A program made the position numbers and the translations under genes. The notes under the pieces are model-generated. The model did not search any database. It was given only the letters and a program-made list of their open reading frames with translations, and had not been told where the DNA came from. This document shows, one piece after another, positions 11,252 through 22,508 of a stretch of 64,000 nt of DNA. Numbering within the stretch: the stretch's first letter is position 1; each line of letters begins with the position of its first letter. This stretch comes from Apoderus coryli (Eukaryota; Arthropoda; Insecta; Coleoptera; Attelabidae). The stretch spans positions 18,538,001 through 18,602,000 of the forward strand of contig OU452204.1 of the NCBI GenBank assembly GCA_911728435.2, written 5' to 3'.

Positions 11252-12128
11252 ATAGTATATTGTAATCCTAGGCGGTAAAGTGTCATTTTTTAAGGCTGAA
11301 AGAAGAATTGTACGGGCGAGCTTGAGCGAGCCCGGACACTTCTTGAAGCCTGAAAAAATCACTTTACCGCCATGGTTTACACATTATTTTTCTGCCGGCA
11401 CCGTACAATTGTAGGTAATACAAAAAATAAAAGAAAATATGATTGCTTTCCTTTGTCATTAAATGTATTTCATCCGGTACAGTTCAAGAAATTTTTCAAT
11501 ATCCGGTTGGTCGAAAATTTTTGATTTTTTAGCAATGTGGCCAACAGATTTCTTCCTTAAAAAAGCAGTCAATTTTTTAAAATTTCTAATGTTTACGATA
11601 TTTTTAACTAATAGCGTAGATTTTAACATGGAATGAATTGACCACAGTGTTGAAGATTGATATTTGTGTGAAAGATCCGATAAATACGTCAAAATCACAT
11701 TTGCACTATAGTTTTTAACGTTTTTAGCACTACACCAACTCATAAACAGTTTATACTGAAGTTCTTATGTGGTACTTGATTTTTCCGGCAGCAAATTCAT
11801 CGAAACTTCGTTCGCTTTCTCGTGAATTTCAGGCGGGGTACAATACTCAATTTCCTCGTCACTACGATCAATCAGAGATTCCATGCTTATTATACCTATA
11901 AATGATGAATCAAATTCAAATTTAATATTTTAAGACGCGCTCGATTTTTGACAACCACTGTCACATTGGACTGTCATCATTGTTAATAGCTTGTATTATT
12001 GTGCCGCCATCTATTACAAATACATAAAAATAATTTTCTTGCCTAGCCATTTTTGAGTGTTTTGTAGCGCTAGCCTTAGAAATGCATACTTTCTCGTCCC
12101 TATGGAAGCAGTAAAATTCAATTTTCTC
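11252..12128. mobile_element. 877-bp insert, Crypton-like
   Basis: This block interrupts an RT reading frame that continues on both sides. ATAGT occurs at both junctions (11252-11256 and 12129-12133). Inside are a palindromic segment at 11271-11372 (arms begin GGCGGTAAAGTG, centre GGGCGAGC/GAGCCC) and a minus-strand reading frame resembling the N-terminal part of an insect tyrosine recombinase. Cryptons integrate by recombination at short identical sequences, which would suit the flanking pentamer. Classification rests on protein resemblance only. Confidence 0.55.
11459..11884 (-). pseudogene. Crypton-type tyrosine recombinase, N-terminal part
   Basis: The frame starts MESLIDRSDEEIEYC at 11884 and contains EIHEKANEV and LLPEKSS, one in-frame TAA near 11765, then FMSWCSAKN, ILTYLSDLSHKYQSSTLW, SMLKSTL and FLRKKSVGHIAKKSK, ending at 11459. 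The helical W-C-x-x-K-N / Y-x-S-L-W / L-K-K-K-S-V-G-x-K pattern resembles the core-binding (SAM-like) domain that precedes the catalytic domain in Crypton-type recombinases annotated in insects. The catalytic R-H-R-Y half is absent, so it cannot be an active recombinase. Family assignment is from memory of the pattern and unverified. Confidence 0.5.
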
Positions 12129-12854
12129 ATAGTGTCGGCAGAAAATGATATTACCTTGGAACGAAACACTAGTATCAGGGACTTGGGGGTTGTTTTCCGC
12201 TCAGACCTAAGGTTTAATGATAATTATCATTGGGATTTGTTATCAGAAACAGCAGATACTTTAAAGTATCTACCACCAAGAGATTATATTTTGCACTTGT
12301 AAGACCGCATCTTGAATATGCATCGGTTGTGTGGATGCCGACAGCTGTTACGCATATAGATTCTATAGAGAAAGTGCAAAAACGATTTTTAAGATATGTC
12401 TATCTGCGTGATAAACAAACTTACCCATTTAACATTTCATACAATAAGATGTTAAATGAATATGAACTTGATACTTTAAGTGATAGACGTAAATACTTTG
12501 CAGTAGCCTTTATCTATTGTATCTTAAACAACTTAAAATATCATGAATGTAATTTACTTAGGTTCATATATTTCAAAGTACCGAAGATTAATCTAAGAAT
12601 ATCCTGTAAGAATATTTTCTCGACTGAGCCGCATAGTACATCTGCCTTAAATAGCATGCTCATCGAATGCAATATTATAACGCACTCCAATGAAGAGTTT
12701 GATCTTTTCTCCTCAGGTTTTAGGCAAGTGAGAAAATTAATTTTGAATCGTCGCAGTCAGATACACTTATTGGATAGGTGATTATTGTTTTGAATTTGTT
12801 ATTTTTAGATTATAGTTTGTCTGTTTGGTCAAAACCAAACAGATAAACTATACA

Positions 12855-13369
12855 AATTGTATGTTATTTAGTGTATAAGTATATTATTAATTAGTAATTG
12901 TTAATTTTGCATTGCTTGTAATTACCATTTCTTGGTGTATGTCATGTATTGGTAAATAAATTAATAATAGTTAGACGATTTTGAACATAATTAGCTATAT
13001 GGACTTCAAATAATGTTCTATGGCACTTTAAGATAATTTAATAACAAAAATGTACTTTATTGAATTTTAGTACATTTTATTTTGTATTTAGTGATTGAAA
13101 AACTAACTAATTACTAATTAATGCATTACATTTGCCGAAGAATATCCGCCATTTTATTGGTTCATACTGTGTCTACTCTGATATGAGTCCTTTGTCTTTG
13201 AGTTATTTTTAGTGAATCAATTAATTTAATGATATTTTTTTAATTTAATTTCACTTGATAAAAACGCAATTAACACTTAAAAATAAAATTATTTATAATA
13301 TCATTATCAACTTAAAAAAAAAAAATAAGCTAAATAAAACTAAGTATTTATTATAAATTTTGAAAACTT
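12855..13369. other. No gene seen
   Basis: AT-rich sequence (TTAATTAGTAATTG-type strings) with no coding signal. Confidence 0.4.
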
Positions 13370-13680
13370 TTAGCCGGTACCAGAGGCGAAATTCAACTCA
13401 AGTATATAGGTAGTTCCCTGTGATCTTGCTGTCAATTCCCAAAACCAAAGAGAGTTTGCTCGTAGCATGGAAAATGGTTTGTTTTTATAATCATAACATA
13501 ATCGTGAGTAAATATCTCTGTGATTTCTTTCACGAGAGACCATTGATCCTTTAATAATCCAAGGTTCTCGAATTAACAGAATACCAAAGCTCTCTTCGAG
13601 TGATGCAAATTTACTTGCGCAATGCTTGTGGTCGACTCTCAGGCGGTGTTTGGCGCTTTTTGGTCGCAATGCCTTCTATA
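13370..13680 (-). pseudogene. Possible retrotransposon endonuclease N-terminal fragment
   Basis: One minus-strand frame of 99 codons contains ASLEESFGILLIREPWIIKG followed by a Y-S-x-L-C block. The I-L-L-I-x-E-P-W pattern is the metal-binding E-x-W strand of the apurinic-type endonuclease in R1/Jockey-group elements. Downstream the similarity fades and there are no further catalytic motifs. Confidence 0.5.
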
Positions 13681-13689
13681 AATAACTGT

Positions 13690-14370
13690 AGACGGCATAC
13701 GCAACGATTCAGTCCATTACTTTACGGTTACCCTGTATAAGTAAATATTACACACACCTATAAAAATGTTTCAAACGGTAAATAGAATTTTATGTTTTAA
13801 GTCAACAAACGATCCAATTCAAATATTTATAAGAGCCACTACATATTTTTTTGATTAATATAAAACAATATTTAAATAGTTGTTAATTTTTTGGTGTGCT
13901 TCAAAATAAGCATTATGTAACCTAGTCATTGAGTTCCAAATTATGTTTTTTCACAAATGTATCTAGTCATTTTAGTGCTCATAATAGGTATTAATATTTT
14001 GAGTCTAATAATCTAAATATTAAGACTTCTAATAAATCATCCCAGGAAAATGTTCACTACTTAGTTAGTTCTATTTTTATGCTGACACAACTCTAACTCT
14101 TATATGGAACCTTAACTTATATCTTTTTTATTAGCCCAACTTATGGCTAAACAAAAAGTACATTCGCACGTCAAGTAAAACTAAAAAACACAACAAAGAA
14201 AGATAGATACAAAAACTGTATTAAAATTAGAACAACAACAATAATTTCACATTCTTTCTTTCACATAATCGCGTCAATATAATGATATTCAATATAAAAT
14301 ATATACCTAATATATATAAAAATTCTAGATAACAATTAACACAAATATGACAGCTAAAATCACACAAAGG
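13690..14370. other. No gene seen
   Basis: AT-rich with no recognisable coding or structural signal. Confidence 0.4.
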
Positions 14371-14379
14371 AAGACAGAA

Positions 14380-14820
14380 AAATTATTGAACCACAGCAGC
14401 AAACTCTTGCAAATTATAGAATGCGTTGCTCGTCAAGAAGAATTTTAACTTTTTTTTAAATACAGTCTCTGATTGACAGCTCTTTATGTCTACGGGGAGA
14501 AGATTATAATAATGCGGCAACCAGCATATGCTGATGATTTGATTTTTATTTTTAAAAATATAAGACAGTAACTTCTACTGGTAAATAGATGGAACTGTAA
14601 GAAGACCATTTTTCTTGAAAGCATCTCTACAGGTAGCTCTGTAAGGTATTTTGAAAATACATCTAATTGCTCGTTTCTGGAGCATGAGAACCCTGTCAAT
14701 CTTAGTACTCTTACCCCAGACCATTATGCCATATGAGATCGCCGAATAAACTAATTCATAGTAAACAGAGATTAATGCACTCAAATTCATGAAAGTCCTC
14801 AAGGAACTCAACAAGTACAA
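14380..14820 (-). pseudogene. Non-LTR retrotransposon, extreme 3' end of ORF2
   Basis: The minus strand reads LLSSLRTFMNLSALISVYY, IMVWGKS, LMLQKRAIRCIFKIPYRATC, then after a stop LPHYYNLLPVDIKSC and a hydrophobic end. This is the post-RT thumb and tail region of the same general group as the elements at 4.2 and 15.5 kb (compare LQKRAIR). All catalytic parts are missing by 5' truncation. Confidence 0.75.
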
Positions 14821-14829
14821 GCCTGCTGT

Positions 14830-15480
14830 ACCTTGCTGCTAGGATTTCTGGACAGTTGGGTTCATTAATGACCTATTCTCATACCATAGATAATGTTGGT
14901 TTATCTATGCTCATACTATAATAGTCTATGGAAAATTTTACAATATTATAAAATCGCATGATATAGCAATAAACTGGATTTGGAAACACAGCTGCTCTGG
15001 ACTCTGACCTCTCTTTCTTCCCGCTGAAATAATGTAAATGCTCGAGGAGGTGAAGTATCTTGAGGTTATAGCTTAGGCCCACAATTTATAAAAGTCTTCA
15101 GTTCAATTTTGACTAATCATGATTAATTTAAAAAACAAAAGAGTTTTAAAATTTTAACACTACGTTTTTGATTATTTCCTCTGAAAACAGAGTTTTGTGA
15201 AAAGGGTCTGCAAAATATTTAGAACCAATGTCTAGAGCATCTCTAAAAATTATAAAATTATTTTTTAAATGGTTTTTTGCACTTTCTCTAGAGGTTATAG
15301 GTGAGCTAATAAAATAATAGATTTTTTTTTATATATAGTTTATTACAATATTCGAAAAATACAGTTTGTCAATATAAATACAATACTTGCAAATACAACA
15401 CAAATACAAATCACATAAAAATATATACGACAATATACAACAATTAGGACAATACTGCACAACAAAACAACGCCATATTG
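14830..15480. other. No gene seen
   Basis: A short inverted motif (CCATAGATAATG / CTATGG) occurs at about 14884-14932. Otherwise nothing recognisable; this may include 3' untranslated sequence of the flanking retroelements. Confidence 0.35.
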
Positions 15481-15489
15481 CCAACAAGA

Positions 15490-16385
15490 ATCAAGAACTC
15501 TCAAGAAATTCCTCGACAGAGTAAAAACAGTGCTTTAACAAATATGTCTTTATTTTAGTTTTAAATAATTTGTAGTTAAACGACCGAATCTGCTTCGGTA
15601 CCTTATTATAAAATTTGTAATTAAGAGAGTTATTTTTAGATTTTGTTAGTCTATATTTCGGAATGATCAACAAATCAGCCGACCGAGTACTATAGGTATG
15701 ATTACTAGAGTGAGGCCGCAGTGTATCTCGAATTGAATGGATCTCCAATAAGGTATGATAGATAAAATTACACGGCAATGACATTATACCGTGGTTTACA
15801 AAATGCGACTTGCAATGGTCAAGTGGCCCAACGCCAACCAGTATTCTGACCGCCCTCTTTTGCAATCTGAAAATTCTCAAGGCGTGCGAAGAACCACCCC
15901 AAAGCACGATGGCGTAAGTCAAGTGTGAATGGAAAACCCCAAAGTAAGCCGTTCTAAGGACATGAAAATTTAACTAACACGCAAGCTGTCTAAGCAAAAA
16001 TAGAGCACTGGACAACTTGCGACATAGGTGTTCGATGTGAGAGTCATCCAAATAGACTGCAAGCACTTTGACAGTGTCACCACTGATATGGGAGAAATTA
16101 GAAGACAGCTTCAGAACATTGCACTTGTCCTCGTTAAACCTTAACCCGTTCGCACTAAACCATTTCTTGGCTGCATTCAAGATCGAAAGGGATATAGTGT
16201 TCAGATTGTCAAAACTTGAACTACTCGACACAAAACTGGCATCATCTGCAAAAAGGGACGGAAATGAGATATCTGACATATAATGGGAGATATCATTAAT
16301 GTATATAATAAAAAGTAATGGGCCAAGCACAGAGCCCTGAGGCACCCCATATCTCACCCTTTTAAGATGGTTCACCGTTCAACTC
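15490..16385 (-). pseudogene. CR1/L2-type RT, 3' half
   Basis: The minus strand begins [20 protein letters not shown] near 16350, has the catalytic FADDASF at about 16235-16250, then WFSANGLRFNEDKCNVL. A frameshift with a short gap falls around 15925-15985, followed by the thumb and C-terminal segment (FRLQKRAVRIL, STRSADLLI, YRLTKSKNNSLNYKFYNKVP) ending at 15491. The C-terminal block matches the element at 1.3 kb (RFRLNKSQNNSLN), so the two belong to one family. It is 5'-truncated. Confidence 0.87.
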
Positions 16386-16389
16386 GACC

Positions 16390-17980
16390 AGCTGCTGTCT
16401 CTCAAAAAGGAAAGATTTAATCAACCCCAAAGGTATGAAAAATGCAAATAAATAAATCGATCACACTTTGGTGGTCGAAAATTCGTAAACATTATAACCT
16501 CTTCGTTGTTCTTAATTCAAGTAGGTAGTTTTACAAAAACTGACAACTAAAAAAGTTTACATATACATTTTAGATTATACTAATATACAGTTAGGACAAA
16601 TTTTATGTTTTAAGAAGGTATTAAGATATTTAAAAAAAAAAGTATGTTTATAAGAACTTTTTCATCTCAAACTCAAATAATCACGTCCTGATGTTTCGCC
16701 ACGTACTTAAAAGACCCTGTATAACAGAAATGGGGCAATAATTGACTATAAATATGTATGTGTAGCCCTACAACGAAGGCCATACACTATTTTTGAGAAA
16801 GCATTAGCAGTCCTTTGTGGCTGCGCATTGAACTTTTCACACATTTGAGAGAGAAAAATATGTTTTAATTAGATATTGCATGTAAAGTTACGTATCAAAT
16901 CACAAGTTTGTTATTCTAATTTAATTTAAAATTTAATCAAATTAACAGAAAAATGTACTAATTAAAGATTTGTTGTTAAATAAAAAGCCATTAAGTCTGA
17001 AATAAGAGTCACCAAACGCCAAACGACAGCACGCGAATCTGTTTAGCACTTTTAACCTCGTTATAAACGTATTTAAGATTAGTAAATATGAATCAGTTTC
17101 TTGATCAGAGCTTATTTGGTGTAAAGTAACTAAACATTTTTATTACAACAAATATTTAAAAAACACATACATAATTATCTGAAAGCGGTGAGTTTTTGCT
17201 AATTTGTTTTCCAATAATAACTTTAAAACCTTCCAATTTTTTTAACAATAATGATTACTTATCTTAATGGCAAGCTTTTAATATTGGGTTTTCATTGATA
17301 GTATAAAAATAGTTTAGTATACCTAGCGAAGTTACTAGTAGTGCTTAGAATGTTGTTACTGACAAATTTCAATTTCAAATTAACTCTCAAAACGGTTGGT
17401 TTCATTGGTTTTCGGAAACTTCAAAACGTGATTGAATTATAGGCGAAATTTGCACAATTGAAGTAGAAGAAGAAATTTTTTTATTACAACAGAAAAATCA
17501 ACCTATTGATATACTTTTTTTAATGTTAGTTGGAAATGAGACTTTTACCAGGTACTGATCAAAACCAGGGCATTTTATATTGTGTTAATGAGTATTTTAA
17601 ACGTGCCACATTATGCACTATGTACGTATTACCATTTTTATTATCCCTGCTTATTATTTTATTATTATTATCTCTTGGATTGTGGTAGTTGTCGAGAGAT
17701 ATATTTATTTCCAGTGTCGTAGATAAAGAAGTATTTTTAGTAGGTAATATATGAAACTATTTTCTATTTTGTTTGCATAATTTCATTTTTTTTAACTGAT
17801 GCAATATGGCGTTTTGGAGACTATTCGAACATGATAATTTAGACTGTAGTGTAGAATTTAAAAATAAAGATTTACATGTGCAGTGTCAACGATTTTACAT
17901 ATGTATAAGTGCCTTAAAAAGAATGTGATTTAAATATCTGTAAAAAAATAACAAGCTAACTAAATTATCAGTGTCAACAA
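16390..17980. other. No gene seen
   Basis: About 1.6 kb of AT-rich DNA with no open frame of substance. Features resembling the interior of old MITEs occur but no paired termini were found. Confidence 0.35.
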
Positions 17981-18131
17981 TTTATGGGCGATAGAGGGGG
18001 AAATGTAATTGATCTAGTGTCAAAAGAAAACGTATCGGACAAAAATTTAAACAAATTGATGACGAAGGTACGGACTTCATTAGGAAAGTTCTGTATAGTT
18101 TTTATAAACAAAATAAGGTGCCTACTTTATA

Positions 18132-20605
18132 CAGGTTGTTAATTAAGTATCTCGCCAAACTTCAGGGGGTGATTCTTTGAATGATTTTAAGGTAAAAAGT
18201 TCATATAAGCGGTGTCAAGATACAGGGTGTCAAAAATTTTTTTTTGTTTTACATTTATGTATTAATATCTCAAACACCTTTTGACCGATTTTGTTGAAAT
18301 TTAGCAGTATTATGGACTATGATAAGACGCTAAGTTAGCACCAATTGATTGTTGATTATGACTTCCAGTGGTGTCGCAAGGGGCAGTTTCACAAATAAAA
18401 ATAACAAAAAGATTGTGCGCCACTGACTTTTTTAAAATTAAAAAATGATTTTTGGATTAAGCCATTAAAAATACAACTTTTTTCTCTTTTGATATTTTTT
18501 CGTATCTTGCATCGTTTTTGAGAAAAAAAATTAAAACCACTTAAATGCATGTCCCTGAATAATTTTAAAAATCACTTTTACAGAATTATTGCGAATTACG
18601 TTTTACCCAAATTCGTTGAGATTTGTAGTAGTAAAAAAATTAAAACCACTTAAATGCATGTCCTTAAACAACACAAAAAGTAAGGGTGCCATGACAGGAA
18701 AAACAATAATTCTTAAAAAATGTTATTTGACAGGTGTGTCATGATTTTAAGTTTGAACGGTTTAATGTCAAAAATCATATTTTTTGAAGTGTTTTTAAGA
18801 GTGGTAAGCAATTAATATTCGTATTTAATATTGAAAAATGGTTCAATATTCAAACATAGAAATGGCTGATATGCATTTTGTTTATGGAATGGCTCAAGGC
18901 AATTCAAGGGCTGCTAGACGCATTTACCAAGAAAGATATCCTCACCGCCCTGTCCCAAACAGACAAACATTTGCAAGGTTACATGAAAGGTTGCGCGAAT
19001 CGGGATCTTTTAACAGGTCGGTTGCTGTTATTGGAAGACCTGCAACAGTAAGAGCAGTGGAGCTGGAAGAAGCAGTGTTACATGAAATTCAGCGTAGCCC
19101 CGAAACAAGTACACGTAAAATTGCGCTCCAATTAAATACGACTCACGTTACTGTATGGCAAATTTTAAGGGAGTATCAACTGTATCCTTACCATATTCAG
19201 CGTGTTCAAGCGTTATTGCCTGCTGATTTTCCACAGCGAGTTGTTTATTGTGCTTGGCTTTTGCAACAACTAGTGGTATCTCCTACATTTTTGTCTAGAA
19301 TTTTGTTTACGGATGAAGCATGTTTTTCCCGTAACTCAATCATGAACTTTAATAACAATCATGTTTGGTGTGAAGAAAATCCCCATGCTATTGTGGAAAA
19401 GAATTATCAACAACAATTTTCCGTCAATATTTGGGTTGGTATTGTAGGTGATTTCTTTATTGGACCCCACTTTTTACCCCCGAGATTAAATGGCTAGGAA
19501 TATCGCCACTTTTTAGAATGTTTTGCTGGGATTATTAGAAGAAGGTCTACTTGCAGATAGAGCAGCAATGTGGTTCATGCACGATGGGGCCCCACCTCAC
19601 TTTAGCATCGTAGCACGGGAATTTCTGGATCAAACTTATGGAGGGCAGTGGATTGGTCGCGCGGGTCCACAGTCATGGCCACCCAGGTCGCCAGATTTAA
19701 ATCCTTTGGATTATTTCCGTTGGGGGCATTGAAAGTCGCTGGTTTATAAAACTTTAGTCAATACTGAATTATGTCAGCGCATACGGGATTCATGCAATCA
19801 AATAAGACATACTCCTGGAATATTTCAGCGTGTTCGGCAATCGATGATAAGGCGAGCTAATGCTTGCATCGAAGTTGAAGGTGGACATTTTCAACAACTA
19901 TTATAAATTTATCTTTATTTGTTGTTATGTTGTTAAGTTCTTAAACGTTTTTTATTAAAAAAGTATTTTTTGTCAAAGTTTAATTAATAATACGTCTTTG
20001 TCTTGTCTTAGGCATTTATTTCCACCACTGAACTTCAATATTAGCAATAGTAAATAAAATTCAATTAGCATTTTACTATTATAAAAAATACTGCCAAATC
20101 TCAACGAATTTGGGTAAAACGTATTTCGCAATAATTCTGTAAAACTGATTTTTAAAATTATTCAGGGACATGCATTTAAGTGGTTTTATTTTTTTTTTCT
20201 CGAAAACGATGCAAGATACGAAAAATATCAAGAGACAAAAAAGTTGTATTTTTGTTGGCTTAATCCAAAAATTATTTTTTTAATTTTAAAAAAGTCAGTG
20301 GCGCACATTTTTTTTGTTATTGTTATTCTTGAAACTGCCCCTTACGACGCCACTGGAAGTCATAATTAACAATCTATTGGTGATAAATTAGCGTCTTATC
20401 ATAGTCCATAATACTGCCAAATTTCAACAAAATCGGTCAACAGGTGTTTGAGATATTTATAAATAAATATAAAAAAATTTTTTTTTTACACCCTGTATCT
20501 TGAAAACTATGCATTTCCAGACACCTGCTTATATGAACTTTTTACCTTAAAATCACTCAAAGAATCACCCCCTGAAGTTTGGCCAGATACTTAATTAACA
20601 ACCTC
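18132..20605. mobile_element. IS630/mariner-superfamily DNA transposon with ~500-bp inverted termini
   Basis: The element is 2474 bp. Outer ends are CAGGTTGTTAATTAAGTATC on the left and its near-perfect complement on the right, flanked by TA on each side (18130-18131, 20606-20607). The terminal inverted repeats extend about 500 bp inward: for example, the block containing AAACTGCCCCTT at about 18385 recurs inverted at 20331. The central gene is a DDE transposase with stops. A solitary copy of one terminus lies 0.8 kb away at 21425-21850. Very long termini are unusual for mariner-type elements and could be foldback-like. Confidence 0.85.
18838..19906 (+). pseudogene. DDE transposase with N-terminal HTH (DUF4817-type)
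   Basis: The first frame (219 codons from the ATG at 18838) has an N-terminal helix-turn-helix domain (FVYGMAQGNSRAARRIYQER, RQTFARLHERLRE) like the DUF4817 domain of insect transposases. A second HTH (TTHVTVWQILRE) follows, then the first catalytic block LFTDEACF and W-C-E-E-N-P. A TAG at 19495 and a frameshift at about 19525 break it. In the next frame come FMHDGAPPHFS (second Asp) and WPPRSPDLNPLDYF (third Asp), a TGA at about 19730, and a C-terminal tail ending at 19906. All three acidic residues survive, so the copy is fairly young but inactive. Confidence 0.88.
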
Positions 20606-20624
20606 TATATGGTTCGAGAAAAAC

Positions 20625-20960
20625 TTGAAAACTATGGACAATATAAATTACAATTGCATAAAAAAAATGACAAAAGAATGGCTACTTCATAAAAATGGAT
20701 TTGTTCGGAATACGTTGTTATTATCTGCTAAAAATATAAGCGAATCCTCTGCAGATTATCATGAAGATATGAATGCTCAATTATTTGAAAAATGGATGGC
20801 AGAAACCACTGCTACCAAATATTCCGAGGGATTATAAAACCCGATTACAATAAATATTATACTATATAAATTTGTTTTTATTGTCGCTAAAATAATGATA
20901 CGCCCATGGCTTCTAACTGATAGATGTAGGTATGCCGCCGTAAGTTTTTTTGGCGGTTCC
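20625..20960. other. Remnant of the host transposase and flanking unknown sequence
   Basis: The right part of the interrupted transposase ends near 20840. The segment at 20935-20990 (a GTAAGTTTTTTTGGC string followed by AACTGACATTAAAAATTC) recurs diverged at 28570-28615, so it is a dispersed repeat of unknown type. Confidence 0.4.
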
Positions 20961-21424
20961 AACTGACATTAAAAATTCTATACACCTCCCGTGAGGAGTA
21001 GTGAGATAACGAGACAAATACATATTTTTATTTTTAAATAAAAAATAGTCATTGAATCGCCTCACATAAAGAGATCTTTTGTGAATAACTCAAATCTAGA
21101 GATCGTCCAGTTTCCCCAAACTTTTCATGGAGTTTATATATTTATAACGACCTGGATTCATTCTCTAAATTTAGCAAATTATACCAAATATCTTGTGTAC
21201 ATGTGTTTCAAATGCATAGGTATAAAATTATATAGAATCTAATCTAAACATGTTGCAATACGAGGTGTGTACAGGAAGTAATGGGACGAGAGTTCTATTT
21301 GGCAACATTGTGCTAGTTTGAAATTCCGAGATTCACCTTGTTATCCGTAGAAATTGTAAATGTAAATCATACGAAGGTCTTTTATTGGTTTAAGCCTATT
21401 AAAAAGTTAAATTTCAGAACATAT

Positions 21425-21850
21425 ATACAGGGTGTTAATTAAGTATCTGGCCAAACTTCTTTGTGTGATTTTAAGGTAAAAAGTTCATATAAGCATGAGT
21501 CCGGAAATGCATAGTTTTCAAGATACAGGGTTCAAAAAAAAAAATTTTTTACATTTATTTATTAATATCTCAAACACCTGTTGACCGATTTTGTTGAAAT
21601 TTTGCAGTATTATGGACTCTGATAAGACGCTAAGTTAGCCCCAATTGATTGTTGATTATGACTTCCAGTGACGTCGTAAGGCGCAGTTTCACGAATAAAA
21701 ATAACAAAAAAATGCGCGCCACTGCCTTTTTTAAAATTAAAAAAAATAATTTTTGCAATAAGCCATTAAAAATACAACTTTTTTGTATCTTGATATTTTT
21801 TCGTATCTTGCATCGTTTTCGAGAAAAAAAATTAAAACCACTTAAATGCA
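21425..21850 (+). repeat. Solo terminal repeat of the 18.1-20.6 kb transposon family
   Basis: It starts CAGGGTGTTAATTAAGTATC and continues collinear with the left terminus of the element at 18132 through the AGTTCATATAAGC, AAACACCTGTTGACCG and CCACTTAAATGCATG landmarks, then stops. No second terminus or transposase follows. It is either a solo terminus or a truncated copy. Confidence 0.8.
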
Positions 21851-21879
21851 TGCGTATACCAAGATTTATGTCAAAATTG

Positions 21880-22214
21880 ACGTTTTGGGCTAAATAGTGC
21901 ATTTTTTTCTCATAAGGAAGTCTTTGTTAATTACTTTGGATATGTTTTCTTATAAAGTAAGGTCTCATTTTTCCGATTCCATAAGATATTTTCAACTTTA
22001 TTCGTACAGGGTGGTCAAAAAGGTATACTGAAAACAATGTTAGAAAAACAGTCTACAGGTTGTAATAATTACCTAATTTGTCACATTCTCTGTGGATAAA
22101 TAATAAATTTAGAATATGTTAGTCTCATTGGTGATATTTAATCAATATTTTTAGCTAATTGTAATTACTTTCTATTATTTTCATTCGGGAATAGTGAACG
22201 GTATACTGCAGACA

Positions 22215-22250
<36 letters not shown>

Positions 22251-22450
22251 GGCCTTTATTCAACGACAAAAACAAAGAAGAAATGGGCGAGATTCAGTTC
22301 GGTCTTAATAAGACCGTCTGTTCAGCATTGCCGATATGTCGAAAACTATGCAAATTAAACCTTGTTTTATAAGAAAACGCGTGCAAAATAATGAACAAAG
22401 ACTTCCTTGTGAGAAAAAAGTGTGAATATTATTTAGCCATAAAATGTCAA
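21880..22450. mobile_element. Inverted-repeat element (MITE-like) with nested TIR sequence
   Basis: The block at about 21880-21965 (landmarks GGCTAAATA, TAAGGAAGTCTTTGTTAAT) recurs inverted at about 22365-22450 (ATGAACAAAGACTTCC, TAGCCATAAAATG). Arms are about 80 bp with moderate divergence. The interior contains a further mariner-like terminus (TACAGGGTGGTCAAAAAG at 22009) and an (AAT)n tract at 22218-22250 that looks like the tail of a minus-strand retroelement. No coding sequence is present. Confidence 0.6.
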
Positions 22451-22508
22451 TCTTAATATACGACAAAAACGGTTGAACTTAAGTGTGTGAAGAAATATAG
22501 AGACATTT

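Larger units (their letters stand above)
10493..12781 (+). pseudogene. CR1-like non-LTR retrotransposon RT, split by an insertion
   Basis: The first part (10493-11251) has the fingers (FNICLNNNTFPDKLKSSIIT, NYRPIS), QHGF, the palm with DCAKAFDRVNH-like sequence, [20 protein letters not shown] and a damaged catalytic block, then NWEKCSVITYTRK. The frame is then interrupted by an 877-bp insert. It resumes at about 12129 (VSAENDITLERNTSIRDLGV) and continues through the thumb and C-terminal domain (LVRPHLEYASVVW, VQKRFLRYVYLRD) to a stop at 12781. The join sits inside the short loop before SIRDLGV and is marked by ATAGT on both sides. A few frameshifts make the element inactive even without the insert. 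A hairpin (about 12812-12850) follows the stop. Confidence 0.85.
18030..20840 (+). pseudogene. IS630/Tc1-type transposase gene split by a younger transposon
   Basis: Left of the insertion the frame reads DEGTDFIRKVLYSFYKQNKV then PTL. Right of it the frame continues YMVREKLENYGQYKLQLHK. Removing the 2474-bp element and one TA restores one continuous frame across the junction. Further right the copy is frameshifted, but GFVRNTLLL and SADYHEDMNAQLFEKWM are recognisable as the region of an IS630-type transposase that follows the first acidic residue (compare the GDYHxxMN motif). The gene was therefore a partial transposase before the second insertion. Confidence 0.6.

Noticed and set aside
18030..20840. 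CRISPR or prokaryotic mobile element interpretation of the long inverted repeats
   Set aside because: Arms are diverged terminal repeats of a eukaryotic DDE transposon with TA target; there are no regularly spaced spacers.
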